The notes below the pieces were generated by a model. It did no database searches. It saw only the letters and a list, made by a program, of their open reading frames with translations, and was not told the origin of the DNA. A stretch of 29,348 nucleotides of DNA from Methanoregula sp. UBA154 (GTDB taxonomy: Archaea; Halobacteriota; Methanomicrobia; Methanomicrobiales; Methanospirillaceae). Numbering within the stretch: the first letter of the stretch is position 1; each line of letters starts with the position of its first letter. The stretch covers positions 1 to 29,348 of the forward strand of contig DAPW01000004.1 in the NCBI GenBank assembly GCA_002502245.1. The letters are read 5' to 3'. This document shows positions 22,364-29,348 of the stretch, piece after piece. Position numbers and translations under genes: made by a program.

Positions 22364-22515
22364 TGTCGGGTCTTCTGCCGCCATTGGGAGGAGCAGACGT
22401 GTTGTGTACCGTCGGCGTTCCCGGCCGGGATACGCGCAGAAGAACGGGATGCCATAGGACGGTGATGCCCGGCCTCCCGTATCCGGTAGCCGGCAGGAGC
22501 TGGAACGAAAAAAAG

Positions 22516-22952
22516 TGCTCTGTAGAAACGAGCATGAACCGGTGGAGTTCACACCGGAACGACTCCCCGCGTCAGGGCCCCTCCGGGCACGGCGGGGCAG
22601 TTTGTGTGTTTTTTGTGAAATATCAGTCGTTGATCCGCCGCGGGGGCGCTCGGTCGGGGGCGGCGGCATATATCATAAATGGGGGTATGGGGGTCTCAAC
22701 TCCCATTATTCTGTCTGAAAGAATTCGATTTTCATAGGAAATCCTTTCGTACAACACTGACGCTCTTTGGGGCTTCGCCCCCGCCGCTGTGGCATATCCG
22801 AATTGGGATAACGCTGTATGAGCTGGTCAATTTTGAACGAGGATGGATGGTACAGATAATTCCAGGGCATCGCATGCGCCCCCACCCCCAACGGGTGCAG
22901 GGCTGGCGCAAGGGGGGCGATTTAAGCACTTTACAATGATTTCTACAGAGAA
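22516..22952 (+). repeat. Full-length MITE-like repeat, 437 bases
   Basis: Bounded by TGCTCTGTAGAAA (22516-22528) and TTTCTACAGAGAA (22940-22952), inverted repeats matching at 12 of 13 positions. Both ends sit in A runs (AAAAAAAG before, AAAAAAAAGG after), so a target duplication is possible but cannot be read. Inside are the GAGTTCACACCGGAACGA stretch, the GGGGCAGTTTGTGTG block, CGATTTTCATAGG, the GACGCTC hairpin module (22758 on) and the GGGCATCGCATGCG block (22864 on). Small open frames inside it differ in frame from the other copies, so the element is non-coding. Confidence 0.85.
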
Positions 22953-22968
22953 AAAAAAGGATTACCGG

Positions 22969-23721
22969 TTATGCCGCCTGCCCGATGATCACCGACGCGG
23001 ATGCATCGAACGGGTTCTTCCGCATGGCCAGGTGGAACAGGTACGGGTAATGGATCTGGAGGTATTCCATGTACCGCAGCCATTCGGGGATGAGGCGGGA
23101 ATAGGCCCGCTTAAAATCGATGGCAAGGTGTCCCGTATCCTCCTTCGGGAGGCCGGATAAGCGGTCGCGGGCCTTTAACTCCTCGGTCAGGTGGCTGAGC
23201 GCGAAGATGAGGTCGGTGAAGGACTCGTGCTCGAAGACCATCGGGTTCTCGACGAGCCGGAGCAGAAATTCCTCATTCTGCACCAGGAAGTCCCGGGCAG
23301 CAGCGAGATCGATCCGCTCAATCTCAACGCCGCAGTCATACGTCCCGAGCACCGCTTTTACCTCGGCAAAATCGCCCGTACTCCAGCTGTCGGAGACAAC
23401 GAGCCGCTGGCGCAGGGTATCGAGGCAGGGATCCGCACGGACCAGCAGCGCGAGCAGGGGGGTCCCGGTGGTCGAGAAGAACGTACCGATGACCATGTTC
23501 AGTTTCTCCATCCGCTGTTTCTTCTCCCGCGACTCCAGCATCTGGTCGATGATGAGCGTGACCACGAGGACTTCGAGGGGGATGAAGGCAAGCTCGTGGA
23601 GACCAAACACCATGATATGGTGGGCGTCGTGGAAGAGCAGGTAGTGGGTGGTGTACAGCGCAAGGGAGAGCAGGACCAGTCCTGCCCCCGCGAACAGTTT
23701 CCACCGGGTCTCCTTTTTCAT
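22969..23721 (-). CDS. Unknown membrane protein with cytoplasmic helical domain
   Basis: I do not recognise a named family; it looks like a conserved hypothetical of methanogens. It is 250 residues, with two hydrophobic segments (about 8-28 and 38-60) and then a basic helical stretch (ESREKKQRMEKLN) and a soluble helical domain of about 180 residues with paired acidic and hydrophobic positions. The start at ATG 23721 has no ribosome site but a minus-strand TATA-like box 25-36 bases before it, suggesting a leaderless mRNA. It lies 58 bases downstream of the membrane-anchored winged-helix gene on the same strand. The repeat at 22516 ends just 16 bases beyond its stop. Confidence 0.8.
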   Translation of the reverse strand: MKKETRWKLFAGAGLVLLSLALYTTHYLLFHDAHHIMVFGLHELAFIPLEVLVVTLIIDQMLESREKKQRMEKLNMVIGTFFSTTGTPLLALLVRADPCLDTLRQRLVVSDSWSTGDFAEVKAVLGTYDCGVEIERIDLAAARDFLVQNEEFLLRLVENPMVFEHESFTDLIFALSHLTEELKARDRLSGLPKEDTGHLAIDFKRAYSRLIPEWLRYMEYLQIHYPYLFHLAMRKNPFDASASVIIGQAA

Positions 23722-23744
23722 AAATCAGTGGTGGGTGCCGGTGG

Positions 23745-23756
23745 GAAATAATGTAT
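23745..23756 (-). promoter_or_regulatory. TATA-like box of a probable leaderless gene
   Basis: The minus-strand ATACATTATTTC is centred about 29 bases from ATG 23721, with no Shine-Dalgarno sequence in between. It lies in the gap after the gene at 23780, so the downstream gene probably has its own transcript. Confidence 0.45.
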
Positions 23757-23779
23757 CCGATCCGGATCTGCCGGGTCCC

Positions 23780-24697
23780 TTACCGGACGAGGCGGATAAG
23801 GTTCTCCCGCCCTTTTTTTACCTTCTGCACAACCCCGTTCCGGTGGAGGGTGTTGAGGGCGGTACTCACCGTGGACTTGGGCAGTCCCAGTGCCTTTACG
23901 ATCTCCGACTGGTGCTGCTCTCCGCCGGATGCTTCGAGAAGCCGGATGATTCGCTCCTCGATGCCTGCCGTCTCCTCTTCGGAGAGCGGCGGTGCCGGGT
24001 CCTCCGCCTCATCCGGTAGCTCCCGGTTCTTTTGTCTCCGGTAGAGCATGACGGCCGCTCCTGCAAAGGAGACGAACATGAGGATGACGATCACCGGTAT
24101 GATCGGGAACGGGGTTCGTTCGAGCGTGACCCGTGGCTCCCCGGGGGGGAACGACCGCAGGCCGTACCAGACCAGGCCGTCCCGCTGCTGGTCAGGCGCC
24201 GGTTCTGACCGCGTCACGCTCCAGCCGTACGGGTAGCGGAGGATGAGGGTGTTGTCCTTGGCAAGGTACAGCCCTCCGGCAAACGCGTCGCCGATCGCGA
24301 TGGTGCCGTCCGGTTTCGCGAACCCCGACCAGGAAAACGAGTAGATGACCACCCCGTACCGGCCCGTGGGGGAGGTCTGGACTACGGCACTGCCGGTCAG
24401 GTTGCTGATCGCCATGGGGCGGGAAGCGACAACCGATGCCTGGGCGGCCGAATACTCCATGAGGGTCCGTACCTGCGGCAGGTACACGGACGGGAGATCG
24501 CGGGTGTAGTTTTCGAAGGCAGCGATGTCGCTCTCCGTTGTGAGGGGGGTACGGTACTCCATCTGCCAGAGGGCGGAACCGTCTTCCCGGACGGTGATCG
24601 TGTAGGTAGTGGCATATTCCTGCGCTGCCGCGCCTGATGATAAAACGAACAACAGTATTGCGAGTACAAGAACAGCGTTCCGGATCTCCGGTCTCAT
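23780..24697 (-). CDS. Membrane-anchored winged-helix protein with exported sensor domain
   Basis: A 305-residue protein with a signal peptide (1-25, ending SSGAAAQ), an exported domain of about 170 residues made mainly of beta strands by eye, a single membrane helix at about 196-218 (PFPIIPVIVILMFVSF), a basic flank (YRRQKNR) and a cytoplasmic winged helix at about 243-305 (HQSEIVKALGLPKSTVSTALNTLHRNGVVQKVKKGRENLIRL). This layout, common in methanogens and haloarchaea, looks like a one-component regulator that senses something outside the cell and binds DNA at the membrane. The ligand and targets are unknown. AGAGGTGGCCGC precedes ATG 24697. Confidence 0.88.
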   Translation of the reverse strand: MRPEIRNAVLVLAILLFVLSSGAAAQEYATTYTITVREDGSALWQMEYRTPLTTESDIAAFENYTRDLPSVYLPQVRTLMEYSAAQASVVASRPMAISNLTGSAVVQTSPTGRYGVVIYSFSWSGFAKPDGTIAIGDAFAGGLYLAKDNTLILRYPYGWSVTRSEPAPDQQRDGLVWYGLRSFPPGEPRVTLERTPFPIIPVIVILMFVSFAGAAVMLYRRQKNRELPDEAEDPAPPLSEEETAGIEERIIRLLEASGGEQHQSEIVKALGLPKSTVSTALNTLHRNGVVQKVKKGRENLIRLVR

Positions 24698-24730
24698 GCG
24701 GCCACCTCTCTTTGAATACTATCACGTCCG

Positions 24731-24742
24731 GGTATTAAAAAA
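24731..24742 (-). promoter_or_regulatory. T-rich TATA-like box between the two exported-protein genes
   Basis: The minus-strand TTTTTTAATACC lies 34-45 bases before ATG 24697. It is a promoter candidate for that gene, and as a T tract after the DUF5667 stop it could also end the upstream transcript. Confidence 0.4.
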
Positions 24743-24766
24743 TGGTCTAAACCGGATCAGCATCCC

Positions 24767-25630
24767 TTACTTTCTGGAATTGCCTTTTCCCTTGTCGGCG
24801 CTGTTCCCGTTCCCGCTGCCAGCCGGCTGCTGGCCCTGGTCTCCGGACGGTGCCGCCGTTGTAACGGTTGTTACCGGGTTCTCCGTCCCGGCAGTGTTGC
24901 CCTGGCCCTGTGTCTGGCCTCCGGCAGGTGCCGTGGTGGTATCCGTTGTGACCGGGTTGTTGCCCTTCTCCTTCTCCCATCCCTTCAGCTTGTCGTCAGG
25001 CTGCGCAACGGTCTCGCCACCGTCCGCATCCGGCCAGCCGGTGCGGTCCATGGTCTTCGTCTCGAGCCGGATCGCTTTCATGATGGTCTGGTTGTTCTTG
25101 TTTATGGAGCGCTGGATCTTCATCATGGTCTTTTCAGCGAACCGCTCTTCCAGCCGGAGGCTGTTGCTGTACGCCCGCTGGAGGCCGGTGTTGTTGGGAT
25201 TACCTGCAAGCAGGTTTTCGAGCACGAACTGGTGCCTGACGATCTGCTCCTGTGCATGGAGGAGGCCGGTGGCATTGGAACTCCACCGGGAAAGGGTGGT
25301 GTTGGCGAGGTCCATCTTCAGCCAGTAGTTGTTGAGCGCGGTCCCGGCTGATTCGCCCTGGTTCAGCTCGAGCGAGCGGCGCACTTCCGCGAGGCGGAGC
25401 TGCGCATGGTTCATCTGCTTGTTGACCCGTTCTGTCTCGTTGGCCGTGAAGGACTCGTCCATGTCCTCGAGCGCGAGCTTCAGCCCGTACAGGGGGCTGT
25501 CGGCGCCAATGGGGCCGTCATACGGTTCAATGTCATCGGTCAGGAGGGTCTCTTCCTGCGCTGCTGCAATGCCACTGAGACAGAGCAGGCCGAGCACGAG
25601 GAGGCCCGTGAATAGTCTGATGGTTTTCAT
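24767..25630 (-). CDS. Exported DUF5667-domain protein with low-complexity tail
   Basis: A 287-residue exported protein. It has a signal peptide (1-24, LCLSGIAAAQ), a helical DUF5667-like domain at about 43-190 (ADSPLYGLKLALEDMDESF, then repeated NETERVNKQMNHAQLRLAEV-type helices) and a tail of about 85 residues rich in Thr, Gly, Gln and Asn with several TTAPxG repeats. It ends in a basic GKGNSRK. DUF5667 proteins occur in archaea and bacteria near the cell surface, with unknown function. The start at 25630 follows GGAGAAGCATC; an in-frame ATG further upstream (25774) has no signal peptide after it. It is on the same strand as the winged-helix gene that follows 69 bases later. Confidence 0.88.
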   Translation of the reverse strand: MKTIRLFTGLLVLGLLCLSGIAAAQEETLLTDDIEPYDGPIGADSPLYGLKLALEDMDESFTANETERVNKQMNHAQLRLAEVRRSLELNQGESAGTALNNYWLKMDLANTTLSRWSSNATGLLHAQEQIVRHQFVLENLLAGNPNNTGLQRAYSNSLRLEERFAEKTMMKIQRSINKNNQTIMKAIRLETKTMDRTGWPDADGGETVAQPDDKLKGWEKEKGNNPVTTDTTTAPAGGQTQGQGNTAGTENPVTTVTTAAPSGDQGQQPAGSGNGNSADKGKGNSRK

Positions 25631-25968
25631 GATGCTTCTCCAAATCCGGCACAAGCCGTTTGCATGCATGTAGTATCCGGGATGGGATAAGGGTCGTGAA
25701 CATCCGAGGGTTGGCGGTCTGTTCCCAAGGGCAGGGTTTGTGCCGGGACTGTTCCGGACGGTTTTATTTCTCAATCCGGGCCCTTTTTTTTCCCGGAATA
25801 TTCCGGGCGTTCCGGCAGGATTTTTCCTTGTCCGGGCGGGTGAATGGCCAGCGCCGCGCAGGTTGCCGGGGCAGGGTGCCGCACCTGACCCGGCCAGGCA
25901 TTCCCGGTGCCGTGCGGTGGCATGGTGCGGTCAGAACGTTTATCATTTCAGCGGGGCTGATGGTCAGT
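25631..25968. other. Divergent gap with a TATA-like box for the PNPOx gene
   Basis: No gene is seen. The plus-strand GTTTATCAT (25938-25946) is centred 27 bases before ATG 25969, and there is no strong ribosome site, so that gene may be leaderless. The minus-strand promoter of the DUF5667 gene is not obvious. Confidence 0.4.
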
Positions 25969-26382
25969 ATGCAACTGAGGGAGAAGATCCTGGATGTGAT
26001 CGGCGGCCCCCACACGGCTGCGGTCGCAACGCTGGACGGGAACGGGCCCGCGGTGCGGTTCATGCTCCTCTTCGGCTTTCCCGACATGACGCTTGTCGGG
26101 GGGACGATGAAGAGCTCCCGGAAGGTAGCGCAGCTGGAGAAGAACCCGGATGTGGCCATTGCGATGTGGTCGGGAAAGGAGTTCACCGACCCGTACGTGG
26201 AGATCCTGGCCCAGGGGAGGATCCACCAGGATATCGCAACAAAGAAGAAGTACTGGAACCCGATGTTCCTGCCGTACTTCATCTCGGTCGACAATCCCGA
26301 TTTCGTGATCCTGCTCTTCAGGGCCAGTGAGATCGCCTATTATGTCCCGTCCACCAAGAACCGGGAGGTCTGGAAACGCTGA
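25969..26382 (+). CDS. Pyridoxamine 5'-phosphate oxidase-like flavin protein
   Basis: A 137-residue single-domain protein resembling the PNPOx-like (general stress protein 26 type) family, which bind FMN or F420 in a split-barrel fold. Typical features are HTAAVATLDGNGPAVRFM at the N-terminus, TMKSSRKVAQLEKNPDVAIAMW in the middle, and GRIHQDIATKKKYWNPMF. It probably acts as an oxidoreductase or cofactor-binding protein in the cytoplasm. The frame is open upstream for 100 codons, but ATG 25969 fits homology and the TATA-like box; ATG 25960 is an alternative. Confidence 0.85.
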   Translation: MQLREKILDVIGGPHTAAVATLDGNGPAVRFMLLFGFPDMTLVGGTMKSSRKVAQLEKNPDVAIAMWSGKEFTDPYVEILAQGRIHQDIATKKKYWNPMFLPYFISVDNPDFVILLFRASEIAYYVPSTKNREVWKR

Positions 26383-26501
26383 AGCATTCTCATTCACGGT
26401 TTTGCGGCACTCCCGGAGAACCCGGATAACCGGTGACAGGAGACTTCCTGTATTGAAAAAAAGCCCTGACTTTTTTATCCATCGCCTGGGTAGCGAATAT
26501 C

Positions 26502-26727
26502 TGCTCTGTAGAAAACCTATTTTTTGGAAATTTATCGCCCCCCTTGCGCCAGCCCAGCCCCCGTTGGGGGCGGGGGCGCATGCGATGCCCCGGATATATA
26601 TGTACAGAAAATTTCACTAGGATTGTATACAGGTAATACGGCATAATTGCATACGGGGGATGCCCAAGCGGCGGGGGCGGAGCCCCCGAGAGCGTCATGG
26701 TTGATATCCAATGATTTCTACAGAGCA
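26502..26727 (-). repeat. Short MITE-like repeat, 226 bases, perfect termini
   Basis: Bounded by TGCTCTGTAGAAA (26502-26514) and TTTCTACAGAGCA (26715-26727), a perfect 13-base inverted repeat. The 6-base sequence AATATC lies directly before it (26496-26501) and, two bases after it, again (26730-26735), which looks like a target-site duplication. The inside keeps only the GC-rich hairpin module (26666-26699 on the minus strand) and the GGGCATCGCATGCG block. It lacks the other blocks of the 22.5 kb copy, so it is a deletion form. Confidence 0.85.
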
Positions 26728-27050
26728 CAAATATCGTCAAAGACCGGCGGGGGCAACTCACGCATTGCTTTCGGCCATATGCTCGTGTATCGGCTGTATT
26801 GATATTTTCCAACCCGGGCTCCCGGCAATAATTCCGGTGAACCTGAACGCACCGGACATCCCTGATCACCGGTTCCCGGCTCTGGAGGGACCGGTATCGA
26901 TCCCGCTCTTGCAAAATCTCCGTTCCCCGGGTGCGCCAGACTGTGCACAGGACAAGAGATACCCTGTGCCGGAGGGTGGGCGATTGCGTTTGAGCAAACG
27001 GGAACGATCCGCATTTTCGCGGAAAAAAAGGTGTCCGGATAGTCCGGGAG
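26728..27050. other. Gene-free stretch beside the repeat
   Basis: About 320 bases between the repeat and the exported protein gene at 27051. Open frames on both strands are long only because of GC content and show no family likeness. I see no RNA gene. Confidence 0.45.
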
Positions 27051-27383
27051 TTACGACTGGACTGCCGGGATGCCCTGGCACCCGGTACAGGTCTGGTTCT
27101 GGAGCCGGAGCATGGACCGAGTCTGTTTCTGTTCACTCGTGCACGCCCCGTTCAGGGAACCGTGTCCACGGGCTTCTCCGTTCTGCTGTCCTCCGTGACG
27201 GTATTGTGCCTGCATGCCCGTTCCCGGTGTTCCGGACGGGTTTTCGCAGTTCTGGCCGTCCTGCAGGCACTGCCCCTGAGCGGGTGCGGTACCAGCATTC
27301 TTTCCCCCGAATCCTGCTGCCATCACGGAAGCAGGGACGAGGATGAGTGCGATGATCGCACAGATGACGATTTTTCTGATCAT
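27051..27383 (-). CDS. Small exported Gln/Gly-rich protein with cysteines
   Basis: A 110-residue protein I do not recognise. It has a signal peptide (1-22, MIRKIVICAIIALILVPASVMA), then a Gly/Gln/Asn-rich low-complexity part with C39 and C46, and a C-terminal segment with three Cys (GACTSEQ and TCTGC), so up to five cysteines could be disulfide-bonded outside the cell. It may be a surface or metal-binding protein. The start at 27383 follows GGAGAGGAATACACC; the frame is open upstream. It is divergent from the double winged-helix gene at 27590, with a minus-strand TATA-like box at 27468-27478. Confidence 0.8.
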   Translation of the reverse strand: MIRKIVICAIIALILVPASVMAAGFGGKNAGTAPAQGQCLQDGQNCENPSGTPGTGMQAQYRHGGQQNGEARGHGSLNGACTSEQKQTRSMLRLQNQTCTGCQGIPAVQS

Positions 27384-27467
27384 GGTGTATTCCTCTCCTG
27401 GTTGCCGGCTTTTTTCGAAGCTTCCTGATCGGTGCTCCGCCGGGCCTGCATATCCGGTCAACAGGAG

Positions 27468-27566
27468 CTGATAAACCCTTTCCCGGACACGCAGCTACAG
27501 GTTTGTTGTTAATGAAAAGGACGATACTTTTGCCCCGGGTCTGCCTCATTCCCTTGTCTTAAATAC
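27468..27566. promoter_or_regulatory. Divergent promoter pair
   Basis: The minus-strand GGGTTTATCAG (27468-27478) should serve the small exported protein at 27383. The plus-strand CTTAAATAC (27558-27566) is centred 28 bases before ATG 27590, with no ribosome site, so that gene is probably leaderless. A shared regulator for the pair is possible. Confidence 0.45.
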
Positions 27567-27589
27567 CCGTCTGCACCATGTCCTGAGCA

Positions 27590-28381
27590 ATGAGATCCGG
27601 GATCCTTATACTGGCGCTGCTCCTGCTCGCGCTCGTTGCACTTCCCCTGGCACCCTATGGCACCAGCCCTGGCGCCGGCAGCGCACCCACGGATCCGGGA
27701 ACGGGTGGCCATGCGTACCGGTATGGTACAACCCTGGCCGATACGATCTCACCCGCCCGGGCCGGCATGATGCGGGGAGAAGGCGGGGGGATGCCGGACG
27801 CACCGGGAGCCCGGCACCGTCACGGGCTCCCGGCGGCATCGCAGGTCCAGCAGGAACTCCGGCGGGACCCGTCTGACTGGAACCTGCCGGTCCGTACGAT
27901 CCGCTTCCGCGGGTACCGGCGGCTTTCGGGAAAGAATATCCTCGACCACGAGAAGAGGCACCTGATCTACACCACCATCCTCCTCAATCCCGGGATTGAG
28001 ATCCCGGCGCTTGCCTCCCTGACCGGCATCAACCTGCACACCCTGCGCTATCACCTCGGGTACCTGATGCAGCTCAAAAAAATTGCCTGCGTTGAACAGG
28101 GCGGCGGCTGGCATCTCTTTGAGAATCACGGGCGGTATGACCCGGCCGGCCGGCAGCAGATCCTCTACCGCCGGTATCCCACCACCAGCCGGATCCTCTC
28201 GCTTATCGCGACCCGGCCCGGCATCACCCGGGGAGAGATCGCAACAGAACTGGGTCTTGCCGGGCCCTCCGTCACCCGCTGGACGCAGCGGCTGACCGCC
28301 GGGGGCGTTGTGTCCGAAGTGCGGGACGGGCGGCGGGTCCGCTATTTCCCGGCGGAGAGTCCGGGTGGTATCCCCGCCTGA
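27590..28381 (+). CDS. Protein with two winged-helix domains and a hydrophobic N-terminus
   Basis: A 263-residue protein. Residues 4-22 (GILILALLLLALVALPL) form a membrane or signal segment, 25-110 is a Gly/Pro/Ala-rich linker, and two winged helices follow at about 120-185 (HLIYTTILLNPGIEIPALASLTGINLHTLRYHLGYL) and 197-255 (TSRILSLIATRPGITRGEIATELGLAGPSVTRWTQRL). Similar double winged-helix proteins of methanogens are thought to be DNA-binding regulators. A cleavable signal would put the DNA-binding part outside, so I infer a reverse signal anchor with the C-terminus inside. It is divergent from a small exported protein gene that it may control. Confidence 0.82.
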   Translation: MRSGILILALLLLALVALPLAPYGTSPGAGSAPTDPGTGGHAYRYGTTLADTISPARAGMMRGEGGGMPDAPGARHRHGLPAASQVQQELRRDPSDWNLPVRTIRFRGYRRLSGKNILDHEKRHLIYTTILLNPGIEIPALASLTGINLHTLRYHLGYLMQLKKIACVEQGGGWHLFENHGRYDPAGRQQILYRRYPTTSRILSLIATRPGITRGEIATELGLAGPSVTRWTQRLTAGGVVSEVRDGRRVRYFPAESPGGIPA

Positions 28382-28709
28382 TCTCCGGCAGCGGATTTTT
28401 CAAAAGCCGGCTCTTTTCCTGTTTCAAAAAAACCCCGTGGCACTCCATCTTTCAACTGCTTCTGCTCGGCGTTACCGATGACCCCCTGTGGCAACCGGGT
28501 CTGGTCCTGCAGTTTTTTAAACGCCGTTACCCTGCCGGTCCGGATATCATCCGGGCATCGTCGCTGTCTCCCCGATCCCGTCCCCTGCAGGCGGCTCACC
28601 GGTGCGGGATGCTTTTTAGCGGGACGGGGTTCCTGAAGCGTCCCCGGGGCGATGCTGACCGCTGGTAGCATGCAAAAATTCCTCTAATCCCCACGCCAGC
28701 TTAAAATAC
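28382..28709. other. Intergenic region before the PfpI-like gene
   Basis: No gene is seen. TATA-like TGCAAAAATT (28671-28680) fits a start just before ATG 28710; another A/T-rich box, TTAAAATAC (28701-28709), directly abuts the ATG and would place a start inside the gene. Confidence 0.4.
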
Positions 28710-29279
28710 ATGGAACCCCGGAATACGTCCTCACCCTTCAGGGCAGTCATCCTTACCGCGGACAAATTTGAGGATATGGAAGTCTTCTTCCCGCTCTTTC
28801 GCCTGCAGGAGCATGGATGGCAGGTCGTTATCGCAGCCCCCGGCAGAACGAAGATAACCGGTGATCACGGCTATGTCCTGGAGCCCGACACCCTGATCAC
28901 CGGGATCGATCCCGACGACTACCACCTCCTGGTCATCCCCGGCGGCGCTCCCGATGGTGCGCCGGGAACGGTCCGCCACATACCGGCAGCGCAGGAGATC
29001 GCCCGCTCATTTTTTGCGAAGAACAAGCCCGTGGCAACGATCTGCCACGGGCCCTGGACCCTCGTCTCCGCCGGCGTGGTGAAGGGCCGGCACCTCACGT
29101 CCTACTGGCATGACGGCGTGCCGGATGAGATAAAAAAGGCGGGGGGCTGCTGGGAAGACCGGGAGGTGGTTGTTGACGGCAACCTTGTCACCTCGCGCCA
29201 CCCCCCGGACCTGCCGGCGTTCATGCGGGAGGTCATGAAGCAGGCCCGGATGGTTGAACAGAGCCGGGCCGGCACCTGA
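28710..29279 (+). CDS. DJ-1/PfpI-family protein
   Basis: A 189-residue DJ-1/PfpI fold protein, a family that includes intracellular proteases, glyoxalases and proposed deglycases. The nucleophile is C112 with H113 in ATICHGPWTL, and the conserved Glu is E21 in TADKFEDMEV. Residues 76-79 (IPGG) and the Arg/Asp positions nearby follow the PfpI pattern. It likely removes glycation or acts on small aldehydes, but family members have been reassigned several times. No good ribosome site precedes ATG 28710. An A/T-rich box ends right at the ATG, but a start further downstream would lose E21. Confidence 0.92.
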   Translation: MEPRNTSSPFRAVILTADKFEDMEVFFPLFRLQEHGWQVVIAAPGRTKITGDHGYVLEPDTLITGIDPDDYHLLVIPGGAPDGAPGTVRHIPAAQEIARSFFAKNKPVATICHGPWTLVSAGVVKGRHLTSYWHDGVPDEIKKAGGCWEDREVVVDGNLVTSRHPPDLPAFMREVMKQARMVEQSRAGT

Positions 29280-29348
29280 GGGATTCGGGCGCCATCACCG
29301 TCTCAGCTGCGTGAGCGGGTCCTCCCCCGGTTCAGGGACGCGGATCCC
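29280..29348. other. Window end, no feature seen
   Basis: Only 69 bases follow the PfpI-like gene. No start codon with a ribosome site is visible. Confidence 0.5.

Noticed and set aside
22294..22737. 147-codon plus-strand frame across the repeat at 22.5 kb
   Set aside because: It spans the aminotransferase start and the repeat terminus, and its likeness to the 10.3 kb copy is at DNA level.
26390..27136. 248-codon minus-strand frame across the 26.5 kb repeat
   Set aside because: It runs through a transposable repeat and overlaps an exported protein gene in another frame.
1..29348. CRISPR array
   Set aside because: The repeats found are long, few, unevenly spaced and in both orientations, with no regular spacers and no cas genes.
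1..29348. tRNA or rRNA genes
   Set aside because: I saw no tRNA-like cloverleaf with a T-loop consensus, and no rRNA sequence. A tRNA search program would settle it.

Overview
The window looks like chromosome from a GC-rich methanogenic archaeon, most likely order Methanomicrobiales and possibly Methanoregula-like; the genus is a guess. The grounds are a protein I recognise as methanogenesis marker 8, a DUF2180 zinc-ribbon protein, FdhD (formate dehydrogenase maturation), archaeal TATA-like boxes about 25-30 bases before several start codons, Shine-Dalgarno sites of the GGAGG/GGTGA type, and archaeal membrane-anchored winged-helix proteins. I found no rRNA, tRNA or CRISPR array.

Layout. 1-400 is a mosaic of dispersed repeats. 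617-1569 (minus) is a DUF2180 protein translationally coupled to an aquaporin. 1836-8419 is a sulfur-trafficking island in four transcription units: a ubiquitin-like sulfur carrier with a TtuA-type tRNA thiolase (plus); a Cys-rich HTH regulator, LarE-type sulfur transferase and FdhD (minus); a NifS-type cysteine desulfurase with an IscU/NifU scaffold (plus, divergent from the HTH gene); and an E1-like MoeB/ThiF enzyme with MoaD and MoaE (plus). One reading is that NifS supplies persulfide sulfur, the E1 activates the C-terminal GG of one or both carriers, and the products are thiolated tRNA, molybdopterin, Fe-S clusters and sulfurated formate dehydrogenase. The Cys-rich regulator may sense Fe-S or sulfur status.

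8620-10219 holds a DUF3795 Cys-rich protein that looks relatively AT-rich, and methanogenesis marker 8. 10220-11762 has no convincing gene and is built partly from repeats. 11763-13121 (minus) is an APC amino-acid permease. 13621-19234 (plus) carries a PepN-like M1 aminopeptidase, a soluble Lon-like protease with an unusual ATPase site, and a rubredoxin. 19235-20108 (minus) is a Rieske ferredoxin with an unknown helical protein. 20640-21023 is a lone membrane sensor domain, and 21122-22330 (minus) an aminotransferase.

22969-28381 is rich in membrane and exported proteins: an unknown two-TM protein, a membrane-anchored winged-helix protein, a DUF5667 exported protein, a PNPOx-like protein, a small exported Cys-containing protein and a double winged-helix protein with a hydrophobic N-terminus. 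Several genes here have a TATA-like box 27-29 bases before the start codon, suggesting leaderless transcripts. A DJ-1/PfpI protein ends the window.

A dispersed, MITE-like repeat family with terminal inverted repeats TGCTCTGTAGAAA / TTTCTACAGAGCA and GC-rich internal hairpins occurs at about 1-390, 10241-10808, 22516-22952 and 26502-26727, with a fragment at 20349-20389. It is the least explained element in the window.
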